Positions 1-4,456 of a stretch of DNA of 6,774 bases are shown here, piece by piece (within the stretch, counting starts at the first letter, position 1; the number at the start of each line of letters is the position of its first letter). The translations under genes and the position numbers were made by a program. The DNA is from Pseudanabaena sp. CAN_BIN31 (GTDB lineage Bacteria > Cyanobacteriota > Cyanobacteriia > Pseudanabaenales > Pseudanabaenaceae), in contig JAJAZG010000463.1 of assembly GCA_026785865.1 (NCBI GenBank), forward strand, positions 1 to 6,774. Direction: 5' to 3'. Under the pieces are notes generated by a model, which was given only the letters and a program-made list of their open reading frames with translations, had not been told where the DNA came from and did no database searches.

Positions 1-62
1 ACCTAATTATCATAAATGTATAATTCTTAAAGCTTTGGCTGCCGATAGTATTTTTATTATAA

Positions 63-115
63 AAAACCAAAAAGAGCAACGCGGCGCTCCGCGCCGCTTC
101 CCTCTTTTGGGTTTT
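63..115. repeat. Nested palindromic intergenic repeat, copy 1
   Basis: Outer arms at 63-76 and 102-115 pair over 14 positions with one mismatch (A69/G109). They carry an A-run at one end and GGGTTTT at the other. Inside is a perfect 7-bp GC stem, GCGGCGC / GCGCCGC (81-87 / 91-97), around the triplet TCC. The core and the AAAACCC-type ends recur at 1645-1723 and 6583-6649, so this is a family and not a one-off terminator. The outer T-run would allow transcription termination, and the near symmetry would allow it on both strands. Confidence 0.75.
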
Positions 116-118
116 GAT

Positions 119-149
119 TTGTCTTAATACAAGTGGCGACAGCTATAAC
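119..149 (+). promoter_or_regulatory. Weak candidate promoter for the DUF4359 gene
   Basis: TATAAC at 144-149 is close to a sigma-70 -10 box. TTGTCT at 119-124 could be the -35, but the 19-base spacer is longer than ideal. Transcription from here would give a leader of about 80 bases that includes the palindrome at 204-225. This rests on box similarity alone. Confidence 0.2.
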
Positions 150-203
150 TCTACTTTTTGCGACAATTATTCGATAAAGTTAAGCCATCTAGAAATTTAA
201 GAA

Positions 204-225
204 ACAAGGGGCTTAAGCCCCTTGT
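204..225. repeat. Perfect 22-base palindrome, upstream copy
   Basis: The half-site ACAAGGGGCTT is followed by its exact reverse complement. The same 22 bases recur at 569-590, so the two copies bracket the DUF4359 gene, this one ending 10 bases before the start codon. As RNA it would fold into an approximately 8-bp stem with a CTTAAG loop just ahead of the start codon, where it could attenuate transcription or affect ribosome access. Confidence 0.8.
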
Positions 226-235
226 CTGTATCACA

Positions 236-565
236 ATGAAATTACAAGCAATCCTCATTGGTACGGCTGCGATCGCGGTCGTCATGGCTGTCACCAATCC
301 CAGTAAAGAACGTTACGTTGAGTATGCGACCGAGCAGTTTTCTGAAACAGGTAAAAGCTCAATTTGTGCTGGAGATAATATCCCGATCGCCGCTCAGCAA
401 TCATGCAAGTTTGTGGTTTCTCAGGGAAAAGGCGTGATTAAGGCTTTGGTTGAAAACTCGACAAAGCAGCAAAATTTTGTAGTATTCAGTCTTTACGAAA
501 CTGATACGCCCAATAAAAAAGTTACGACGATCGCCGCTTTCGGTAATTTTCTGATGCTCAAATAA
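236..565 (+). CDS. DUF4359 family protein, membrane-anchored or secreted, 109 aa
   Basis: The function of this cyanobacterial family is unknown. The N-terminus is a hydrophobic segment (about residues 5-19), a signal anchor or signal peptide, followed by the family-typical T-N-P-S (20-23) and aromatic Y27/Y30. Two cysteines (C44, C57) could form a disulfide outside the cytoplasm. The conserved C-terminal block is QNFVVFSLYET (79-89), then AFGNF (101-105). ATG at 236 is chosen over an in-frame TTG at 158 because the extension would translate through the palindrome at 204-225 and put a charged tail before the hydrophobic segment. The resulting length of about 110 aa fits the family as I remember it. 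No clear Shine-Dalgarno precedes the ATG. The gene converges on obg. Family assignment is by recognition of the motif pattern. Confidence 0.85.
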   Translation: MKLQAILIGTAAIAVVMAVTNPSKERYVEYATEQFSETGKSSICAGDNIPIAAQQSCKFVVSQGKGVIKALVENSTKQQNFVVFSLYETDTPNKKVTTIAAFGNFLMLK

Positions 566-566
566 A

Positions 567-592
567 AAACAAGGGGCTTAAGCCCCTTGTTT
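567..592. terminator. Palindrome between convergent genes, probable bidirectional terminator
   Basis: A perfect 26-base palindrome contains the same 22-base core as 204-225. It lies in the 37-base gap between the stop of the DUF4359 gene and the stop of obg. GC-rich arms (AAGGGG / CCCCTT) with flanking A and T residues suit termination from either side, though the T-tracts are short. Position and symmetry support this; termination itself is inferred. Confidence 0.55.
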
Positions 593-602
593 ATGAAGGA
601 TT

Positions 603-1598
603 TTATGGATTATCGTTATCGAATTTCTCTAGTAATTTCCAGACTGACTGCAAAAGCTTATCGAGTCCTTTTTTAGAAGCCGCCGAAATCGCGAGAATTG
701 GTAGATCAAAATCTGAGGCGATCGCCTCCACATCTTCAGGTAACATCGCATCAATCTTATTCAATGCGAGAATTTGCGGTTTGTCGGCTAAGCCATGACC
801 GTAAGCTGCTAACTCTTCTTGAATTGTGTGATAAGCCGCAAGGGGATCATCTTGGGTGACATCAATTAAGTGGATCAAGAGCTTTGTGCGTTCTACATGG
901 CGCAAGAAATCATGTCCTAAGCCAATGCCGTCAGATGCGCCTTCGATTAAACCGGGGATATCTGCAAAAACGATCCCATCGCCTGAAGGTTTAGAAACCA
1001 CACCCAAATTCGGAACGAGCGTAGTGAAAGGATAATCGGCAATTTTGGGACGAGCGGCGGATACTACCGAGATCAATGTCGATTTACCTGCATTTGGTAA
1101 GCCAATGATCCCGACTTCAGCGATTAATTTTAATTCGAGATAAAGGTTAAGTTCTTCACCAAGTAAACCGGGTAAGGCGTAGTCAGGGGCGCGATTTTGA
1201 TTGCTCAAAAAGTATTTATTGCCTAAGCCGCCTTTGCCGCCTTTAGCCACAAATAAAGTTTGGTCAACCTCAGTCAGATCGCCCAAAACTTCGCCCGTTT
1301 CTTCATTCATCACCACCGTACCGATAGGGACTTTGATCACGCGATCGCCGCCTTTGCGACCTGTCATATTGCTAGGACCGCCGCGATCGCCGTTTTCAGC
1401 TTTAAAAATATTCTCGAAGCGAAAATCTAAAAGTGTTTGCAGATCGGTTGTTGCTTGCAAAATCACCGAACCACCATGACCACCGTTGCCACCCGCAGGC
1501 CCGCCCGCAGGCACATATTTTTCGCGGCGAAATGCAACTAGCCCATCGCCGCCATCTCCAGACTTGACATGTATCGTAACTCGATCAATAAAATGCAT
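603..1598 (-). CDS. obg: GTPase Obg/CgtA, ribosome assembly
   Basis: Obg is an essential GTPase that binds the 50S subunit during late assembly and links ribosome biogenesis to nutrient state. Residues 1-158 form the glycine-rich Obg fold, with GGDG near residue 16, a GGPAGGNGGHGG run at 32-43 and further glycine runs to about 126. The G domain follows: G1 GLPNAGKST (166-174), switch threonines T192/T193, G3 DIPG (213-216), G4 NKID (280-283) and G5 SAASKKG (305-311). All nucleotide-binding motifs are intact. The 331-aa length ends just after the G domain, so the extra C-terminal domain of some Firmicute Obg proteins is absent, which is usual for short-form Obg. The ATG at 1598 gives the standard MHFIDRV-type start. 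HIP1 octamers lie within the gene. Transcription faces the DUF4359 gene tail to tail. Confidence 0.97.
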   Translation of the reverse strand: MHFIDRVTIHVKSGDGGDGLVAFRREKYVPAGGPAGGNGGHGGSVILQATTDLQTLLDFRFENIFKAENGDRGGPSNMTGRKGGDRVIKVPIGTVVMNEETGEVLGDLTEVDQTLFVAKGGKGGLGNKYFLSNQNRAPDYALPGLLGEELNLYLELKLIAEVGIIGLPNAGKSTLISVVSAARPKIADYPFTTLVPNLGVVSKPSGDGIVFADIPGLIEGASDGIGLGHDFLRHVERTKLLIHLIDVTQDDPLAAYHTIQEELAAYGHGLADKPQILALNKIDAMLPEDVEAIASDFDLPILAISAASKKGLDKLLQSVWKLLEKFDNDNP

Positions 1599-1644
1599 TG
1601 CTAACTCAATTACTTGCGCTTTCTAACCAAGACAATCCATTTAT

Positions 1645-1723
1645 TCCCTTCCTAGTATAAGAAACCCAAGAATTAGTGTTGCGGCGCTCCGCGCTGCAAC
1701 ACTAATCTTTCACTGGGAAGGGA
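1645..1723. repeat. Nested palindromic intergenic repeat, copy 2
   Basis: The core is a 16-bp stem (1672-1687 / 1691-1706) around a TCC triplet, with a single G-T wobble. It contains GCGGCGC / GCGCTGC and the distal arm CAACACTAAT. Outside lie AAACCCAAGA on the left and a CCCAGTGAAAG-like sequence (reverse strand) on the right, matching the ends of the other copies. A further 8-bp inverted pair, TCCCTTCC / GGAAGGGA (1645-1652 / 1716-1723), encloses it. It lies in the 246-base gap upstream of obg and downstream of the glucosaminidase gene, where a terminator for the latter or a leader structure of obg are both possible. Confidence 0.75.
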
Positions 1724-1844
1724 GTAACTTACAGGATTATCTTTATTGGTTTTATCTATATTATGCGGTCACAAAGTCTAAAAGACAAAATAGAGATTTG
1801 GCGCTAGAAAAAACCAGACAACTCATAGAGACGACGTAAAATCG

Positions 1845-2450
1845 TCATGATTTTTTGTCGTAGTTTATGTCCTCCGCCCATTGACCAGTAAGCTGCCCCA
1901 ATAAAGGTGCAGATCCGCGCTTGACTAAGCCAAAGCGTGGATCTACTAGGGCTTGCACCAAAGGTGTTGTGGTGGCATAAGCTTTGAGATGTTGAATTTG
2001 CGCCCTTACCCCAATCCGCTGATCGCTAAAGCTGTCACCCCTGACCCCGTTTCCGATCGCGCCAATGCCCCCAAAGTTATTTTGTTCGGGCTTAACATCG
2101 CCCCCAAATTGTAGAAAACCTGTTTCTAAGCACATCTGACAAAATGCAATGTCATGGTTAACGCCCTCGATCGCCGACTCTTCACGGTAAATAGTGGGTA
2201 AGTCGCCATAGAGATGTAGTGGAGCTTTGTTTAGGCGCAAGAGTCGTAAAAGCTGAACTTCGGATGTAGTCCCATCCCCCATTAGCCGATCAATTCTGCC
2301 AGCGAGGATGCGAGAACATAGTTTTTCTCGACTAGGTTTTTTGGCAAAAGAGGCAAAGTCTTGAGCTTGAACAGTATTTTCGCTGAGACGATCTAATGCG
2401 AACATCGCGATCGCCCCAGATCCAAATTGTAGAAACTGCTTTCTTCTCAT
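1845..2450 (-). CDS. Exported GH73-type glucosaminidase domain protein, 201 aa
   Basis: This is probably a peptidoglycan hydrolase cutting the beta-1,4 bond between GlcNAc and MurNAc. The block at 92-111 contains SAIEGVNHD, then AFCQMCLETG; E109 in LETG is the expected catalytic acid of this family. It is followed by GGDVKPEQNNFGGIGA (116-131), GVRGDSFSD (135-143), GVRAQIQHLKAYA (147-159), and a C-terminal VDPRFGLVKRGSAP (169-182). The domain fills most of the protein, with no extra wall-binding repeats. The N-terminus has an export signal: MRRKQFLQFGSG, a short hydrophobic stretch and a possible V-Q-A cleavage near residue 29. The paired arginines followed by FLQ resemble a Tat signal with one extra residue, so Tat or Sec export are both possible. 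AGAG lies about 6-9 bases before the ATG. It is second in a unit with the 60-aa secreted peptide, 15 bases downstream of it. Confidence 0.85.
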   Translation of the reverse strand: MRRKQFLQFGSGAIAMFALDRLSENTVQAQDFASFAKKPSREKLCSRILAGRIDRLMGDGTTSEVQLLRLLRLNKAPLHLYGDLPTIYREESAIEGVNHDIAFCQMCLETGFLQFGGDVKPEQNNFGGIGAIGNGVRGDSFSDQRIGVRAQIQHLKAYATTTPLVQALVDPRFGLVKRGSAPLLGQLTGQWAEDINYDKKS

Positions 2451-2465
2451 ACTTGCTCTATCTGA

Positions 2466-2648
2466 CTAATAGTTGACCTTGTTGTAATAGACATTAGATA
2501 AATTTTGTGGTTTATGGCAAGGGGGATTTGATGGATATTGGGTTCTGGGATCGAGGCAACTGCGGGGATCTTGTGAGTATGCGGATGCACTACTAGCAAA
2601 TGGAAGCAGCAATGTAGAAGCAGAAAGAATAGATAGTAAAAATTTCAT
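2466..2648 (-). CDS. Small secreted protein of unknown function, 60 aa
   Basis: I do not recognise the family. The N-terminus is a clean Sec signal peptide: Lys2, a hydrophobic core (3-18), then A-S-A before Tyr24 as a signal peptidase I site. The mature part would be only about 37 residues, rich in Pro, Asn, Ser and Tyr, with two cysteines (C31, C44) in CLDP and PPCHKP contexts that could pair as a disulfide. The stop lies 15 bases before the start of the glucosaminidase gene on the same strand, so the two are probably cotranscribed and both act outside the membrane. No Shine-Dalgarno is visible before the ATG. The 143-base gap upstream (2649-2791) is AT-rich and shows no convincing promoter. 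A real signal peptide and the tight spacing support it as a gene. Confidence 0.65.
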   Translation of the reverse strand: MKFLLSILSASTLLLPFASSASAYSQDPRSCLDPRTQYPSNPPCHKPQNLSNVYYNKVNY

Positions 2649-2791
2649 GATTTTTATTTAGGAGTACAAATTTAGTTGATTTAGCTTTTTAGGCTTAAGC
2701 ATATTTATATTCAATTGCGAGGAATTTTAGGGTTTTTAGCGATTTTTTACGCCATTTAGCTTAATTGCATAGAATTTAATACTTTCAGGAA

Positions 2792-3169
2792 TCAAGAAAG
2801 TCGTTGTTTGAGAAAGCTCGGTATCTCAAGGTGCTTTTGAGAACTCATGGATGAAATATTTGTATAGAGAAGGCTGGTGGAGACATCAGAAATTAAATCT
2901 GGATCTTGGGTTGAGCTAGTCGCTAAATCCAAAAACAAGCTCTCAATTTTTTGCATGGTCTCAACGACACGGTGTTTGATTTTGATGCGGTCGGTCGCTG
3001 ACCAGAAGGATTGAGATTCTTCGATGGAACTGTCTGTGATCAGTAGCTCAATCTGATCTAGTAAATAATGCAGATCGCCGTCTTGCTGATGCTCAAGATC
3101 GAGTTGTGTCAGCCGAGGCTGAAAATGATGGGCATAAATCGGCGGCGTAGGGAAAGCGTCACTTTGCAT
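2792..3169 (-). CDS. Unrecognised small protein, second of a paralogous pair, 125 aa
   Basis: No known domain is recognised. The protein looks soluble, acidic and mostly helical, with no signal peptide or membrane span. Residues 32-59 align without gaps to residues 34-61 of the protein encoded just upstream, sharing L-L-x-x-I-E, then E-E-x-x-S-F-W-x-A (10 identities in 28 by eye). A second shared element, E-I-P-S-F-L-K-Q-R at the extreme C-terminus, resembles E-V-P-K-F-L-N-S-R in the partner, but a longer linker precedes it here. The start at 3169 is supported by AAGGAGG five to six bases before the ATG. The gap to the upstream stop is only 9 bases, so the pair is an operon with likely translational coupling. 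Divergent duplicates kept side by side suggest a hetero-oligomer, which is inference. Confidence 0.7.
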   Translation of the reverse strand: MQSDAFPTPPIYAHHFQPRLTQLDLEHQQDGDLHYLLDQIELLITDSSIEESQSFWSATDRIKIKHRVVETMQKIESLFLDLATSSTQDPDLISDVSTSLLYTNISSMSSQKHLEIPSFLKQRLS

Positions 3170-3173
3170 ATAT

Positions 3174-3180
3174 CCTCCTT
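3174..3180 (-). promoter_or_regulatory. Strong Shine-Dalgarno overlapping the upstream stop codon
   Basis: On the minus strand AAGGAGG precedes ATG (3169-3167) by four bases. Its two A residues are the last two bases of the TAA stop of the upstream gene. It is the strongest ribosome site in a window where other genes have weak or no Shine-Dalgarno. It fixes the start of the 125-aa protein and argues for translational coupling of the pair. Confidence 0.8.
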
Positions 3181-3598
3181 ATCTCTGTATTGATAAGTGA
3201 GGATGGACAAAAAGATGTCGGTTAGGATGGCGGCGATCGTTTGAGCGTTTAGGCAAGTGGTGAGATAAGCGCAGCTTGGGAGAGGGTAAATCTGCTAACA
3301 CCTCTAAAATTCGACAAAAATCTCGCTGTTTACGTCTACTATTCAGAAATTTTGGTACTTCTGAACAGTTAGCGGCTCTTTCCAAGTCTTTTTCTAAGTA
3401 TTGGCGAAGATTTGCGATCGCATCCCAAAAGCTACACATTTCCTCATAAGTACAAGCCAATAAAAATGCTTCTATCTCGTGAAGCAACTGCGAAAAGCGA
3501 TCTGCAATCCTAGGACGAATGCCAAACGGCGAGGTTTGACGTGGTGAATTAGTCCGTGAACTGATTAGATTAAGGTGACGATGACGGGGAGCGCTCAT
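3179..3598 (-). CDS. Unrecognised small protein, first of a paralogous pair, 139 aa
   Basis: No known domain is recognised. Three parts are visible: a basic, Ser/Pro-rich and probably flexible N-terminus (1-30); a helical core (34-75) with LLHEIEAFLL and then EEMCSFWDAI; and a strongly basic Arg/His-rich C-terminus (about 108-139, including HHLPKRSNDRRHPNRH). The core and the EVPKFLNSRRKQR segment (80-92) match the 125-aa protein encoded immediately downstream, so the two are diverged duplicates. The basic tails could bind nucleic acid or an acidic partner; the paralogue lacks the basic tail and is more acidic, which would fit a complementary pair. The ATG at 3598 is the only methionine before residue 54. 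The ribosome site is weak. The gene diverges from the NB-ARC gene across an 858-base gap. Confidence 0.7.
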   Translation of the reverse strand: MSAPRHRHLNLISSRTNSPRQTSPFGIRPRIADRFSQLLHEIEAFLLACTYEEMCSFWDAIANLRQYLEKDLERAANCSEVPKFLNSRRKQRDFCRILEVLADLPSPKLRLSHHLPKRSNDRRHPNRHLFVHPHLSIQR

Positions 3599-3626
3599 GT
3601 TTTAAGGTCTCTAGTTGTGAGATTTT

Positions 3627-3779
3627 ATGAGGAAGTGTCGTTTTTTGTCGGGAAACATAATTCCCTTATTGCCATATGCACTTACCGATGATAAAAGAAT
3701 TAAGTATTTCTTAATGTTAGGGCAAGTGAGTTTAGCGGGTATCACAAAGGCTTTGAAGTTGAATCAATCAAATGTCTAA
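3627..3779 (+). CDS. Candidate 50-aa small protein in the divergent gap
   Basis: A 50-codon frame runs from ATG 3627 to TAA 3777-3779. The product has a basic N-terminus (MRKCRF), a LTDDKRIKYFLMLGQVSL stretch, and ends GITKALKLNQSNV. Composition is balanced and less AT-driven than the sequence that follows. The last part reads like the start of a helix-turn-helix but stops early, so it may be a remnant of a longer regulator. A GAG triplet 5-7 bases before the ATG is a weak ribosome site. It starts 28 bases from the divergent gene at 3598. I do not recognise a family, and chance cannot be excluded at this length. Confidence 0.3.
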   Translation: MRKCRFLSGNIIPLLPYALTDDKRIKYFLMLGQVSLAGITKALKLNQSNV

Positions 3780-3970
3780 CCTTTGTTGGGAAACAGTATA
3801 CAATTCAAATTTCAATTTGCACACCAGAAAAAGTAGTATTCTTTGTCAGTAAATACATGAATAAAGTCCTCAAATGCTAATTGGTAAAATACTAAAAATT
3901 TTGTATTTGAGTGATACAAAAGTAATTCGTTATTTATTTATTGATTTGAAAATTATATTTGTATTTATCT

Positions 3971-3996
3971 AACAAGAATATTTAAAAATTCTTGTT
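3971..3996. repeat. Hairpin, 9-bp stem
   Basis: AACAAGAAT (3971-3979) pairs exactly with ATTCTTGTT (3988-3996) across an 8-base AT loop. It is AT-rich and has no following T-run on the plus strand, so a terminator is not obvious. It is the first of two similar hairpins about 55 bases apart, both with AACAA at the outer end. Confidence 0.5.
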
Positions 3997-4026
3997 CAAG
4001 CCTCTAATGTCTTGTAAAAAATCAAA

Positions 4027-4050
4027 AACAAAATATTTAGATATTTTGTT
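4027..4050. repeat. Hairpin, 10-bp stem with TTAG loop
   Basis: AACAAAATAT (4027-4036) pairs exactly with ATATTTTGTT (4041-4050) around TTAG. On the minus strand it is preceded and followed by A/T tracts. Being all but pure AT it may be chance in this background, but a perfect 10-bp stem with a 4-base loop next to the hairpin at 3971 is worth noting. Confidence 0.5.
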
Positions 4051-4153
4051 AGCGAAAACAAGATTTTATGATTAGACTAACCCTACTTATATTTTGACTA
4101 ATCGCTATAAAGCGTCATCAGTCAAGACATATCGGAAAAGACAAGAAAAAATT

Positions 4154-4163
4154 GGTATATACC
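4154..4163. promoter_or_regulatory. Perfect 10-base palindrome, possible operator
   Basis: GGTATATACC is its own reverse complement. A dimeric regulator could bind it. No second copy was seen and no regulator is known, so the role is a guess. Confidence 0.25.
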
Positions 4164-4265
4164 TAAGCCAATGTCGGACTAAATCAGGATCTAGCAAAAA
4201 GTTGATTAAATCTATTGCAAATGCCAAAATATATGTTATTCATCTAACTTGAAAACAAGAATATG

Positions 4266-4294
4266 TTGATTCACTTATCTGCAATAGCTGTAAT
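4266..4294 (+). promoter_or_regulatory. Candidate sigma-70 type promoter for the NB-ARC gene
   Basis: TTGATT (4266-4271) and TGTAAT (4289-4294) are separated by exactly 17 bases and match the consensus boxes in four and five of six positions. Transcription would start near 4301 and give a leader of about 155 bases that contains the hairpin at 4354-4391 and the direct repeat at 4397-4434. In such AT-rich DNA, box matches occur by chance. Confidence 0.35.
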
Positions 4295-4353
4295 TAGTCA
4301 TAATCTAAATGTGATTAATTTAGCTGCTAGATAATTTGAAACATTAAGACAAT

Positions 4354-4391
4354 TTCAAACAAATGATCATTATTTAGATTGTTTGTTTGAA
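4354..4391. repeat. Hairpin in the NB-ARC leader, 10-bp stem
   Basis: TTCAAACAAA (4354-4363) pairs exactly with TTTGTTTGAA (4382-4391) across an 18-base loop that contains TGATCA. A competing short pairing exists between TTTGAAA upstream (4335-4341) and TTTCAAA (4353-4359), so two alternative folds are possible, as in an attenuator or switch. This is read from the sequence; no function is shown. Confidence 0.5.
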
Positions 4392-4396
4392 TCCTA

Positions 4397-4434
4397 GAGA
4401 TCATTCCGACTTGAGACATTCCGAATCCGAGACA
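4397..4434. repeat. Direct repeat GAGA(T)CATTCCGA close to the NB-ARC start
   Basis: GAGA-T-CATTCCGA (4397-4409) is followed after CTT by GAGA-CATTCCGA (4413-4424), and after ATCC by a third partial unit GAGACA (4429-4434). The period is 16 bases. The array ends 22 bases before the start codon. Its GC content stands out from the AT-rich leader around it. It could be an operator for a regulator, perhaps the HTH domain of the encoded protein itself, or a site acting in the mRNA. Confidence 0.6.
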
Positions 4435-4456
4435 CTAATTAAAAAGAATTACGACC

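Larger units (their letters stand above)
3780..4456. other. AT-rich structured intergenic region upstream of the NB-ARC gene
   Basis: This stretch of about 680 bases is visibly more AT-rich than the genes around it and has no HIP1 octamer. The only frames seen are short and AT-driven, such as 3874-3972. It holds several hairpins and palindromes (3971-3996, 4027-4050, 4154-4163, 4354-4391), a candidate promoter (4266-4294) and a direct repeat (4397-4434), each listed separately. It also has an 11-base direct repeat AACAAGAATAT at 3971-3981 and 4254-4264, and a loose repeat starting ATATGTT at 4231 and 4261. It could carry a long leader, a small RNA or only regulatory sites; no known RNA family is recognised. 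Confidence 0.6.

Noticed and set aside
158..235. 26-residue N-terminal extension of the DUF4359 protein from a TTG start
   Set aside because: It would translate the palindrome at 204-225 and place charged residues before the signal anchor. The ATG at 236 gives the family-like N-terminus.
603..700. Truncation of Obg at its C-terminus
   Set aside because: The protein ends soon after the G domain, but short-form Obg proteins of about 330-350 residues are normal; all G motifs are present.
1201..1479. Plus-strand frame of 92 codons
   Set aside because: It lies entirely inside obg on the opposite strand. Its proline-rich product is what antisense reading of glycine codons gives.
3874..3972. 32-codon frame in the AT-rich gap
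   Set aside because: The product is almost only Ile, Leu, Lys, Phe and Tyr, as expected from AT-rich non-coding DNA.
3599..4456. CRISPR array, tRNA, or retron-type RNA in the long gap
   Set aside because: No regularly spaced repeats, no cloverleaf, and no reverse transcriptase gene is present in the window.
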